From positions 2,089,934 through 2,153,933 of the forward strand of contig NZ_CP133594.1 in the NCBI RefSeq assembly GCF_031312535.1: DNA of 64,000 nucleotides, written 5' to 3'. The notes under the pieces are model-generated. The model did not search any database, was not told where the DNA came from, and saw nothing but the letters and a program-made list of their open reading frames with translations. A program made the position numbers and the translations under genes. The DNA comes from Methanolobus mangrovi. GTDB taxonomy: Archaea; Halobacteriota; Methanosarcinia; Methanosarcinales; Methanosarcinaceae. How positions within the stretch are numbered: position 1 is the first letter of the stretch; every line of letters starts with the position of its first letter. This document shows, piece by piece, positions 17,839 to 26,388 of the stretch.

Positions 17839-18927
17839 TCAAAAATCAAACAGGCTTTTCTGTCCGGTATTTTCCTGCAGGTTATCTACCCTGATCCCTA
17901 TACGCCTAAAGTTCATCTCACTTTCCTCAAGGAACTGCTTCATCAGTTCCTTTGCATTCTCACTGAGAATACCCCTGTCATCTACAACATGACTTAGCGT
18001 TCTACTTTTTGTTGAAGTTTTGAAGTTAGAGAATATAACAGTTACTGTAACCGAACGGAAAGACACTTTTCTTGTTTTGACTTTGCTTATGACATCATCT
18101 ATGAGTTCATTCAGTAATGAAAATATCATATTCTCATTTCTGCTGTCATGTTTAAGGGATGCCATCCTGCCTATCTGGTCAGTTGCTGTCCTTTCCTTCA
18201 CAGGAGTTTCATCAACACCTGATGCAGCCTGCTTGAGCCACGTACCTTTGTTCTTCCCAAAAACAGAGATAAGTTCCATGGCATCATAAGAAGCAAGGTC
18301 TTCAATGGTCCTTATACCCATTTCAGACAATTTGTCTTCCGTGACCTTTCCAATTCCCCACAATTTCTTCACAGGCATAGGTTTGAGAAATCCCTGTGCA
18401 TCTTCCGGCTTGATTACAGTGATTCCATCAGGCTTTCGGAAAGATGATGCCATTTTGGCAATTAGCTTGTTAGGACCTATACCTACAGAACATGTTATCT
18501 TTTCACGGGATTTAACTTCCTCTTTTATTCGCAGCCCAATTTCCTCTGCAAGTTCATAGTCACCTTTGCAGGATTCGGTAATATCCAGGAACGCCTCATC
18601 AATACTTATTTTCTCAAAGGCTTCCTCGCTGTCGGCATTGGATCTCAATATCTCCATCACTTTTGCAGAAACTTCCTCGTAGAAAGGCTTGCGAACAGGC
18701 AGGAAAACAGCATCAGGGTTTTTTGATCTTGCCAGTTTGCAGGGCATTGCAGAACGAATACCCGCCTCCCTAGCAATATAATTAGATGTGCTTACGGCTC
18801 CACCTGATTCTCCCCTGTTGGAATACATGCAGACAACAACTGCTTTTCCTTTAAGGGAAGGGTCTTCCCTCTCTTCTATAGCTGCGTAGAAGTAGTCCAT
18901 GTCCACATGGATTATCACACGTTCCAT
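17839..18927 (-). CDS. dinB: Y-family DNA polymerase IV
   Basis: Translesion DNA polymerase. The N-terminus VIIHVDMDYFYAAIE holds the first catalytic aspartates, and SIDEAFLDIT holds the second acidic pair. The YVSR-like segment appears as GGAVSTSNYIAREAGIRS. A helix-hairpin-helix region (about 180-210) and the little-finger domain follow. The last residues, QKSLFDF, form a PCNA-interacting (PIP) box, placing it at the sliding clamp. The 362-residue length is typical. Confidence 0.95.
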   Translation of the reverse strand: MERVIIHVDMDYFYAAIEEREDPSLKGKAVVVCMYSNRGESGGAVSTSNYIAREAGIRSAMPCKLARSKNPDAVFLPVRKPFYEEVSAKVMEILRSNADSEEAFEKISIDEAFLDITESCKGDYELAEEIGLRIKEEVKSREKITCSVGIGPNKLIAKMASSFRKPDGITVIKPEDAQGFLKPMPVKKLWGIGKVTEDKLSEMGIRTIEDLASYDAMELISVFGKNKGTWLKQAASGVDETPVKERTATDQIGRMASLKHDSRNENMIFSLLNELIDDVISKVKTRKVSFRSVTVTVIFSNFKTSTKSRTLSHVVDDRGILSENAKELMKQFLEESEMNFRRIGIRVDNLQENTGQKSLFDF

Positions 18928-18993
18928 TGGTAAGTAAGAAGGGTCAGGTACTTTTTATTGTTAACTGATACAACCATGTCATCTATGGATTTA

Positions 18994-20145
18994 TCAGGAT
19001 AGCTTCCTTATGAAATTCAAAGCCTGTGAGAGAATTCCAAAAAAAGGGATACTTTGTGAAAGTAGCAATTTAAAAATGATCTTAATATTGAATGGCCAGA
19101 CAGGTATCATCTTGTTCTGCTTATAGACATGTTCCATCAGTTCCCGTTCCCTGAAAATGCATTCACATTCCTTTTTGTCCATGGTTTCAGCTTCCTCAAG
19201 TATTTTACACTCAAGGCGGTCGATGCACTGTTCCAGATGGTCCAGTTGGGATTGTTTTTTCTCCTTCCATCTGAGCATCAGTTGATGAGTGCTCCACAGA
19301 GGCAGGAAAAATGCTATCAGAGCAAAGAATACCGGTACAAAGAGCAGTTTGGAGAAAAGAGCAGAGTATTCTTCTGACTGAAGGAAATACTGTGTCTGAG
19401 GTTCCGTTACCATACCAATGATGATCCAGGAACCCAGATATACTGCGGGTATGGTAACTATAAATGCATTCCACAGGCAGAGATCACCCAGAGGAGACAA
19501 CCCTCCGCATTTGTCAACGTGTCCGAGTTGTGGTTCTATGCAGAATTCCTTTCCCATTTTCCAGACATATATGGCAGTTATTGTCATTTTCCATGCCATT
19601 ATACCGATGATGAAAGCTATGAGGAATTCAGCCTTTAAGCTGTAGTCCCAGGTGAGAACGAAAAGTGAAAAGAGTATACCAGACAGGAACTGGAATGGGC
19701 TATTCATGAGTTTCCCTAGATTTCGGATGAATTCAAGATATCTCATTTCAAGAAGATCTCTGCCTGTTCTGATATCAGGTTCATCAGGACCAATAGGGTC
19801 CTGTTCTGTATCCGATGAGACGGATTCACATTCAACTACTACCTTCCGGTCCCATATGGTTTTGAATGTCCGGGGAATCTTCTGCATGAGAATCTGGAAG
19901 GCTAACAGGCTCATTGCTGCCGTAAGAAGGCCTGTGATATACATAAATGTCCCGGAATTTACCGGATAGTTGAATATTATGAATATTATTGTTGCAAGAA
20001 TGATCCAGGGTAAAAGATACAGTGCCCACTTCATGAAAGCAGACCTGATACTTTTAAAATCCTCCAGTTCTTGCTTCACGTCATCTCTACTATCATCAAT
20101 ACTTGTTACGTCTGAAGGGAAAAAGGAATGTGGATCAGCCAACAT
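18994..20145 (-). CDS. Uncharacterised multi-pass membrane protein
   Basis: No family recognised. The 383-residue protein has a short acidic N-terminus, a pair of hydrophobic segments around 40-90, further segments around 155-195 and 225-285, and then a charged, lysine/glutamate-rich stretch (about 295-345) likely to form a coiled coil before a final hydrophobic end. An AAGGAGGG SD lies very close to the ATG. It lies downstream of the acetyltransferase gene on the same strand, 38 nt apart, so they may share a transcript. Confidence 0.55.
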   Translation of the reverse strand: MLADPHSFFPSDVTSIDDSRDDVKQELEDFKSIRSAFMKWALYLLPWIILATIIFIIFNYPVNSGTFMYITGLLTAAMSLLAFQILMQKIPRTFKTIWDRKVVVECESVSSDTEQDPIGPDEPDIRTGRDLLEMRYLEFIRNLGKLMNSPFQFLSGILFSLFVLTWDYSLKAEFLIAFIIGIMAWKMTITAIYVWKMGKEFCIEPQLGHVDKCGGLSPLGDLCLWNAFIVTIPAVYLGSWIIIGMVTEPQTQYFLQSEEYSALFSKLLFVPVFFALIAFFLPLWSTHQLMLRWKEKKQSQLDHLEQCIDRLECKILEEAETMDKKECECIFRERELMEHVYKQNKMIPVWPFNIKIIFKLLLSQSIPFFGILSQALNFIRKLS

Positions 20146-20183
20146 ATCCCTCCTTTCCGGTTCATGGATTTATGCGTCCACTT

Positions 20184-21242
20184 TCAGAGAATCGGGTCTC
20201 TGCAATCCACATAGATACTGCTGAAATCAGGTAGCTTTCCTGAAATTGGTTTTGCGTAGAGGTACATTGTTTCATACATTGGCTTGAATTTCTTCATAAC
20301 CTCAATTATCGGGTCATCAGGGTCTGTATATGCCCCGAAGAACTCACATTTGGTGTCGAACATGAGGTTATTGCAGTAGTTCAGTATCTCCTCCATTGCA
20401 AGTGCATGTTCGGGTTCAAATGCATGGTCAACTATGGAATGGAATTTGAAGAACTCGCCTTCAGCTGGTATTCTTGGCATACTGATGAAATGTCTGAGTA
20501 TTCCGTAGGCATTTGCCATGAGCTTCCACATCATTGGCTCTTTCGTGTATGTCATTTCCATGAGAACTGAAGAGTCCCAGAAACCACCACATGCGACAAT
20601 TTTACCTTTCCATTTGGCCACAAGGAAGTTCTCAAGTCCGTATCCAAGTACACGATTTGCGTATGTCCTGAAACCAGGAGCAGTAAATGGGGAAAAGTGA
20701 GCTTTTCCAGTGTAATAACTGTTAATAAGCTTTACAGCTTCAGGCAGGTCTTTTCCATCAATTCTCGCAAGATCATATTCCCTTTCTATATGCTCTTTCT
20801 TGTATGCGGACATTGCAATTATCCTGACATCCTTTTCCTGAATGTATCCCAGCTTTTCAACAAGCTTCATTGAAGGTTCATTTGGCTCGTATATATAGCA
20901 GTAGATATGTGAAACTTTAGCATCATGAGCCGCTCTCTCCGCTTCTCTCAGGAGCTTGATTGCTATTCCCTGTCTCCTGTAATCCGGATGAACCATCACT
21001 TCAGCCACGTAAACATATTTTTGTTCGGGACCCTGTTTTACAGTCCAGCCTATCCAGCCTACAGTTGTATCATCTTCCTCTGCAACACGAATTTCCCAGT
21101 TATCGTAAAGTTCGTACCTTGCAGTTATATCCGGTTCCTTATCAACTGCCATTGCGCATTCTTCATTTCCCTGAGGACACAGTCTCTCAATACTCAGCAG
21201 GGTTTCGTTATCTTCTTCTTTGAAAGATCTGATATTTACCAT
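20184..21242 (-). CDS. GNAT-family N-acetyltransferase
   Basis: Residues 1-150 form a GNAT domain. The acetyl-CoA-binding motif A is VYVAEVMVHPDYRRQGIAIKLL and the C-terminal strand includes VEKLGYI. Residues 160-352 look like a second, weaker GNAT-like half (FLVAKWKGKIVACGGFWD), so this may be a double-GNAT protein. The substrate is unknown. A GGGG SD-like site precedes the ATG, and a TATA element GAGTATATAAG lies about 100 nt upstream. Confidence 0.8.
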   Translation of the reverse strand: MVNIRSFKEEDNETLLSIERLCPQGNEECAMAVDKEPDITARYELYDNWEIRVAEEDDTTVGWIGWTVKQGPEQKYVYVAEVMVHPDYRRQGIAIKLLREAERAAHDAKVSHIYCYIYEPNEPSMKLVEKLGYIQEKDVRIIAMSAYKKEHIEREYDLARIDGKDLPEAVKLINSYYTGKAHFSPFTAPGFRTYANRVLGYGLENFLVAKWKGKIVACGGFWDSSVLMEMTYTKEPMMWKLMANAYGILRHFISMPRIPAEGEFFKFHSIVDHAFEPEHALAMEEILNYCNNLMFDTKCEFFGAYTDPDDPIIEVMKKFKPMYETMYLYAKPISGKLPDFSSIYVDCRDPIL

Positions 21243-21339
21243 TCAATTACCCCAAACCATTTTCTTTATGTGTTCCATCTGCCGGCAAACAAAAAACCGG
21301 AAAAACAAAGTTACAACTCTATGTTGCAAATTTTCTGTT

Positions 21340-21350
21340 CTTATATACTC
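21340..21350 (-). promoter_or_regulatory. TATA/BRE element upstream of the GNAT gene
   Basis: Minus-strand GAGTATATAAG, the same 11 bases as the element at 61064-61074 before the CBS/RNA-ligase operon. About 100 nt lie between it and the ATG. Confidence 0.4.
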
Positions 21351-21487
21351 CCAAATAAATCTTGAAGTTGATTGGATATATAAGTTTTGGATATAAATAA
21401 ATTAGAATAAATAAAAATAGGTAAAACAAGATGACAGGTTCTTTTTAATGGCAGCTGTCAACTGATTTTATCCATGTTGGCATCGTT

Positions 21488-22417
21488 TCACTCTTCAAAA
21501 TCGGCGAGTGCTGTACTGAGGTATCTCTCACCGGTGTCAGGCAATATCACAACTATGAGTTTCCCGGCATTCTCTTCTCTTTTTGCTACCTGCAAAGCTG
21601 CATGAAGGGCCGCTCCACATGAGATACCTGCAAGTATTCCTTCCTTTTTTGCAAGCTGTCTTGCAGTTTCAAAAGAATCATCATTGCTGACCCTGACAAC
21701 CTCGTCAATGATATCCGTATTCAGCACATCAGGGATGAAACCGGCGCCAATTCCCTGTATCTTGTGTGGACCGGGATTGCCGCCGGAAAGAACTGGAGAA
21801 TCCTCAGGTTCAACTGCTATTGCCTTAAACGAGGGTTTCCGGGATTTGATGACTTCTGAAATTCCGGTAATGGTTCCACCTGTACCGACACCGGCCACGA
21901 CAAAATCCACTTTGCCATCTGTGTCCTTCCATATCTCCTCAGCCGTTGTACGGCGGTGTATATCAGGATTTGCAGGGTTCATGAACTGGTGAGGGACAAA
22001 AGCATTGGGAATCTCTTTTGACATTCTTTCGGCTTCACTTATGGCTCCGTTCATGCCTTTATTTCCTGGCGTCAGGACGATCTCAGCACCAAGTAACCTG
22101 AGTATCTTTCTTCTTTCAATACTCATTGTGTCAGGCATGGTCAGAATGAGACGATACCCTTTTGCGGCACAGACAAATGCCAGTCCAATCCCGGTATTTC
22201 CTGAAGTTGGCTCTATGATGACCGTATCTTTATTGAGGCACCCGTCCTTTTCAGCTGTCTCTATCATGTTCAAAGCGATACGGTCCTTGACAGAACTCAA
22301 TGGATTGAACGATTCCACTTTTGCAACTACGGTTGCATGGCATCCTTCAGTAATCCTGTTCAAGCGCACAAGTGGTGTATTACCAACGGTTTTAGTAATG
22401 TCGTCATAGATTCGGAT
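21488..22417 (-). CDS. cysK: O-acetylserine sulfhydrylase (cysteine synthase A)
   Basis: PLP enzyme joining O-acetylserine and sulfide to cysteine. The PLP lysine is K44 in NPLSSVKDR, followed by the substrate loop [11 protein letters not shown] and the phosphate-binding GTGGTITG. The first canonical start (GTG at 22369) would remove residues that families of this type always have ([14 protein letters not shown]). That stretch is encoded in frame upstream, bounded by a TAA and with no ATG, GTG or TTG. An ATC at 22415-22417 lies 8 nt after a perfect AAGGAG and gives the expected 309 residues, so I place the start there. It is downstream of cysE in the same operon. Confidence 0.93.
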   Translation of the reverse strand: MRIYDDITKTVGNTPLVRLNRITEGCHATVVAKVESFNPLSSVKDRIALNMIETAEKDGCLNKDTVIIEPTSGNTGIGLAFVCAAKGYRLILTMPDTMSIERRKILRLLGAEIVLTPGNKGMNGAISEAERMSKEIPNAFVPHQFMNPANPDIHRRTTAEEIWKDTDGKVDFVVAGVGTGGTITGISEVIKSRKPSFKAIAVEPEDSPVLSGGNPGPHKIQGIGAGFIPDVLNTDIIDEVVRVSNDDSFETARQLAKKEGILAGISCGAALHAALQVAKREENAGKLIVVILPDTGERYLSTALADFEE

Positions 22418-22487
22418 TTTCCCAACTCCTTTTATAATAGTTCGATCCTGATTTTAAAATAATAAGAATAATTTCAGTGGTATATTC

Positions 22488-23453
22488 TCACTTTTTTTCC
22501 TTGAAGATAAGCCTTGGTTCCTCAATCATAACTTTAGTGTCCGGTGGAACAGACTTGGTTATCCATACGTTTCCTCCGATAACCGAACGTGCTCCGATCC
22601 TTGTTTCTCCTCCAAGGATGGTTGCATTTGAATAGATTATAACATCATCTTCTATAGTAGGATGCCTTTTTTCCCCGCGGATAAGTTCTCCTTTTTCATT
22701 TTTTGGAAAGCTAAGGGAACCGAGGGTAACACCCTGATAGATACGTACGTTGTCCCCTATCTCACAGGTCTCCCCGATGACAACACCGGTTCCGTGGTCA
22801 ATGAAGAATCCTTTTCCAATTCTGGCGCCAGGATGAATATCAATTCCAACGATACTATGGGCATATTCGGTCATTATACGGGGAAGTATGGATATTCCCT
22901 GCCTGTGCAACTGGTGTGCTGACCTGTAAACTGTCATGGCAAATATTCCCGGATAACTGAAAATGATCTCATCATAACTTTTAGCCGCAGGATCTCCTTC
23001 GAATGTGGCTACAATATCCGATGCCAGCATAGACCTTAATTCAGGGATCTTCTTCAGGAACTTCAATGTCTCTTCCTGGCCGCGGTCTATACAATCTGTA
23101 CAGTCCTCATCATAGCGATTACATTCCTGTATGATGCTGTTGGTTATTTGTTTTGAGAGTTTGCTAAAGAGATCGGTTATCTCGTTCCCGATGTGATATG
23201 AAAGTGTGTTCCTGTCAACGGTCTGGTCACCAAAGTATCCGGGGAAGAGAATGTCCTTTATCAGATCGATTATTTCTATAAGCGATTCTTTCGATGGTAT
23301 CACTGCAGCGTCCAGATGGTCAAAACATCCTTTTTCAGAGCAACTGTTTATGACCATATCCACTATTGCAGGGATTTCTGACCGGTACCTGTTATCGACC
23401 ATGGAATCCAGTATCGTGCATCTTTTCTGCTCTGCTGGTGATTTGCTACCCAT
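22488..23453 (-). CDS. cysE: Serine O-acetyltransferase
   Basis: Makes O-acetylserine from serine and acetyl-CoA, the substrate of the next gene. The N-terminal helical domain (about 1-180) contains a cysteine cluster (CNRYDEDCTDC). The C-terminal left-handed beta helix holds GIDIHPGARIGKGFFIDHG with the catalytic histidine, then GVVIGET and YQGVTLG. The layout matches the EpsC/CysE family. It precedes cysK by 70 nt. The pair is the bacterial-type cysteine route known from some Methanosarcinaceae, which otherwise use tRNA-dependent cysteine synthesis. Confidence 0.95.
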   Translation of the reverse strand: MGSKSPAEQKRCTILDSMVDNRYRSEIPAIVDMVINSCSEKGCFDHLDAAVIPSKESLIEIIDLIKDILFPGYFGDQTVDRNTLSYHIGNEITDLFSKLSKQITNSIIQECNRYDEDCTDCIDRGQEETLKFLKKIPELRSMLASDIVATFEGDPAAKSYDEIIFSYPGIFAMTVYRSAHQLHRQGISILPRIMTEYAHSIVGIDIHPGARIGKGFFIDHGTGVVIGETCEIGDNVRIYQGVTLGSLSFPKNEKGELIRGEKRHPTIEDDVIIYSNATILGGETRIGARSVIGGNVWITKSVPPDTKVMIEEPRLIFKEKK

Positions 23454-23540
23454 ATTTATCCCATCTTCATCTTATTTTGACTCAGCATTTTTAAGTGTTA
23501 ACGCTGTGAACATATCCTATCTTTTAGAGAATCGGGGCAG

Positions 23541-23549
23541 TATATATAG
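23541..23549 (-). promoter_or_regulatory. TATA box of cysE-cysK
   Basis: The minus strand reads CCTATATATA. The site is about 90 nt before the cysE ATG, leaving a leader of about 60 nt. Confidence 0.4.
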
Positions 23550-23635
23550 GTTCTTTTTCCGGCAAAGTGCCATATCAATCCCCAATTGACCCTCCACTTC
23601 CAGCAATCCCATATAATGATTGCAGACAATAACAT

Positions 23636-24775
23636 TTAAAAGCTTTGAGACTTCTCCGGCAGCATCGCACGTATGTCCTGAATCAGTTTTTCAGCTTCAA
23701 TTGATCTGTCAGAAGGAGCCAGTTCCAGAAAGATAGGTCCGAAAACCAAGAGCATGGAGCCTATGTCAGGAAAGGTACCAATTCCTGTTGTAAGCCCGGC
23801 AGCAAATAATTTTTCATTAGCTGTTTCAATATTTTTCTCATCAGAACGATAGACATCTTTCAGTATCGAGTATATTTTCCTGAATTTGAGTTCCATCTGC
23901 GAGAATATCTTTGTTCCTTCCAGTATTGATTCAGGCGTGATATCCTGATTCCATCCCGGTGAATATGGGAAAGAAAGCTCAATCAGATTTTCTCCTGTAT
24001 CAGGATAATAGATAATCCCTTTATTTCCAGTGGAAAGGTCCTGATAAGGTATTCTCAATTGCAGGCTGTACTTTGCGTTATTGATCGATGAGAGTTGTAT
24101 AACTATGAGCTCCGCCCCGTCACCCCGCTCTCCAAAGATACGGGGTTGTGTGTCGTTCAAACTGAAAAGCGTATACTCACTTTTTTCCACTGAAAGTTCT
24201 GCCTTCAAAAATAGCATCTGCATCGGGGCGGCAGGCATGCTGAAATCTATGTTTGTGTCAGGTTCCCAGTCTTTGACCTCAAGGAATATCTCATCCACCA
24301 TTACCGAGCTGCCGCCGGTATTTGAAAGGATGATACGCAGTTCGTTATCGTTCACAGGATATTTCAGGTCAGGTTTTGCACTGAGTACCCGTAGGTCTGG
24401 AGTGTCCCTCTCCTCCATCCGCTGTTCCTGTTGAGTTATAGCCTCCATAACTTCAGGCAGGAAAATATTGATACTTTCAAGCTGTCTCTGAAACGCATCA
24501 TCGGATTCCTGCATGCTCTGGAGCATTTCTCCCAGTTCATATACGGAATCATCAGTGGCTTTCTCTCCTCCAAACTGTTTCTCAACTGCCTTTGCGAGTA
24601 TGGACCCCAATAGCGGAACAGGAATCCTGCGCAGTTCATCACATACTACCTGGACAACTGTTTCCCTGCCTGCATCTTTCAGGGATTCCGGCAGTTTGTC
24701 AAGCATGGATGCTATGTACTGGCGTGAACTGGAGATGAGGGTCGTATCATCATGAGGCTGCATTTCAGGAGACAT
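23636..24775 (-). CDS. Uncharacterised soluble protein
   Basis: No family recognised. It is about 379 residues from the chosen ATG. The N-terminal 100 residues are helical, and a beta-rich middle (about 120-260) has an NDNELRIILSNTGGSSVMVDEI stretch that resembles an Ig-like or CARDB-like sandwich. A helical C-terminus follows. No transmembrane segment is convincing. A longer frame starts with TTG at 24838, next to the divergent promoter; the ATG at 24775 is preferred, with a TATA-like AGTAAATAAG about 30 nt before it. It is divergent from the eRF1-like gene. Confidence 0.5.
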   Translation of the reverse strand: MSPEMQPHDDTTLISSSRQYIASMLDKLPESLKDAGRETVVQVVCDELRRIPVPLLGSILAKAVEKQFGGEKATDDSVYELGEMLQSMQESDDAFQRQLESINIFLPEVMEAITQQEQRMEERDTPDLRVLSAKPDLKYPVNDNELRIILSNTGGSSVMVDEIFLEVKDWEPDTNIDFSMPAAPMQMLFLKAELSVEKSEYTLFSLNDTQPRIFGERGDGAELIVIQLSSINNAKYSLQLRIPYQDLSTGNKGIIYYPDTGENLIELSFPYSPGWNQDITPESILEGTKIFSQMELKFRKIYSILKDVYRSDEKNIETANEKLFAAGLTTGIGTFPDIGSMLLVFGPIFLELAPSDRSIEAEKLIQDIRAMLPEKSQSF

Positions 24776-24869
24776 AGATAAAACTCTGGCAGGATTCTTA
24801 TTTACTCTTTTTGTGCCTGAGGAGTGTAAATTAAACAACTTTTAAATACAAGACAATGTTAAACCTTTT

Positions 24870-26027
24870 ATGAAACCTCAGCAGGATTTACTGAAGGTCA
24901 TCAGTGAAGACCTGATGCCTGTAACTGAAATTGATATCAAGGCTCTGGCTGAAATCTATGATGAGAAGGATATTTACCTTTCAGTCTACCTTTCGGTGTC
25001 CGGCAGGGAAAATGAACATTTGAATCGCATATTTGTGGATTCAAGGGTGAAGTCGATAAAAAAGGCTTTATCTCCAGAGCTCAGGTCGGAATTTGAAAAG
25101 ACCTTTGAAATGGCTGAACCCTCAATTATTGAAGAAGCAATTTCCGGTGAAAGAGGCAGGATCATATTTGCCTGCTCATCAGAATCTTTCCTTCATGTTT
25201 ACAGACTGGCTGTGGAGCCGGAGCAGTCACTGGTCCTTGACACGTCACCATTTTTGCTGCCACTGGCAAGGCTGAGAGCTGACTATGAGGACTATGGTGT
25301 GTTGCTTGTGGATTCTCAGGAGGCTAAGTTCACATGCATACGTTCTGACCTTGCAGAAGAGAAGAAACACCTCTCCATCGACCTGATGAACAAGCATAAA
25401 AAAGGAGGATGGAGCCAGATGCGTTTCAACCACCTGAGAAAAGGAGCGATAAAATCATTCCTGTCCGAAGTTGCTGATAACGTCAGGGGTACATGTGACC
25501 AGCTACAGACAAGAGGTCTTATCATTGCCGGACCTGGAGATGCAAAACAGCAACTTATAGACTTGCTCCCACAGGATATCCGGCAGAGTGTGATAGGTGT
25601 CATTGACGTGTCAATGGATATTTCCCGTGATGAACTTGTAGAGGAAGGTGACTCCGTCCTGCATAAGAATGAACTTTCCAGATCGGCAAAAAAGGCAGCA
25701 GAGTTTAAAAACGCACTTCTGCGGGGTGGGCTGGCTGTATATGGAGTCGAAAATGTAAAGTCTTCTCTGGAACAGGCAAGAGTGAACGTCCTTCTGATAC
25801 TGAAAGGTTCCTCGGTTCCTGGATGGATATGTGAAAGATGCCAGAACCTGCAGGCGAATGTCCAAGCTCCAAAGGAATGTGACAGATGCGGAGGACTGAC
25901 ATCAGTGGTTGATGTAGTGGAAGAACTCTATGAGCTTGCCCAGCGTACAGGTGCGGAAGTGGAATTCGTGGAAAAAGAGGATTTCCTGGATTCCGATGAT
26001 GTGGTGGGTGCACTACTCAGGTATTAG
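24870..26027 (+). CDS. eRF1/Vms1-like (VLRF1/baeRF) putative peptidyl-tRNA hydrolase
   Basis: Resembles the eRF1-domain superfamily rather than a true release factor. Residues 170-195 have the pattern NKHKKGGWSQMRFNHLRKG, which aligns with the GGQ loop region of aRF1 and Vms1/ANKZF1, but the tripeptide reads GGWSQ (179-183). A middle alpha/beta domain (about 200-320) follows, then a C-terminal domain with a four-cysteine zinc ribbon (ICERCQ and ECDRCG). It lacks the N-terminal codon-recognition domain with NIKS. Vms1 relatives release nascent chains on stalled ribosomes, so a rescue role is plausible but unproven. A TATA-like CTTTTAAATAC lies about 28 nt before the ATG. Confidence 0.7.
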   Translation: MKPQQDLLKVISEDLMPVTEIDIKALAEIYDEKDIYLSVYLSVSGRENEHLNRIFVDSRVKSIKKALSPELRSEFEKTFEMAEPSIIEEAISGERGRIIFACSSESFLHVYRLAVEPEQSLVLDTSPFLLPLARLRADYEDYGVLLVDSQEAKFTCIRSDLAEEKKHLSIDLMNKHKKGGWSQMRFNHLRKGAIKSFLSEVADNVRGTCDQLQTRGLIIAGPGDAKQQLIDLLPQDIRQSVIGVIDVSMDISRDELVEEGDSVLHKNELSRSAKKAAEFKNALLRGGLAVYGVENVKSSLEQARVNVLLILKGSSVPGWICERCQNLQANVQAPKECDRCGGLTSVVDVVEELYELAQRTGAEVEFVEKEDFLDSDDVVGALLRY

Positions 26028-26036
26028 ATCTCTTCA

Positions 26037-26375
26037 TCATCCCTGAATATACCCGAATCCGGTTCTCATTGCTATCTCGGCTCTTGTAAGTTCCTGGCCG
26101 AGGTATGCTGCATGGTTGAGAGTGCTTACCCACCCATGTTTGATAATGGTCCTGTAGATGGACTTTGCATCCCTGCCCTCAATCATCCTTAGCAATTCCT
26201 TATCATAGGAATAGTGTTTTGCGAGGATGGTCATTTTCTCTGGTTGGGGCGTTATTACAAAGTATCCGGCTTCATCCAGTTCAAGTTTCCCGGGCTCTTC
26301 GGCCAGGATAACAGGAACATTTACCATTTCAGCATTCTCATTATTTCTATCTGTCTTTATTGTCTCATTTTCCAC
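26037..26375 (-). CDS. DUF4346-like small protein
   Basis: Carries LDEAGYFVI near the middle, then HYSYDKELLRMIEGRDAKS, and ends with HAAYLGQELTRAEIAMRTG, a pattern I associate with the DUF4346 domain in methanogens. The function is unknown. The longest frame overlaps the upstream gene. The GTG at 26375 is preferred because GGTGG precedes it, and this leaves a 13-nt gap after the upstream stop. It is tightly paired with the nitroreductase-like gene, so the two products probably act together. Confidence 0.65.
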   Translation of the reverse strand: MENETIKTDRNNENAEMVNVPVILAEEPGKLELDEAGYFVITPQPEKMTILAKHYSYDKELLRMIEGRDAKSIYRTIIKHGWVSTLNHAAYLGQELTRAEIAMRTGFGYIQG

Positions 26376-26388
26376 TTTACCACCTTTT

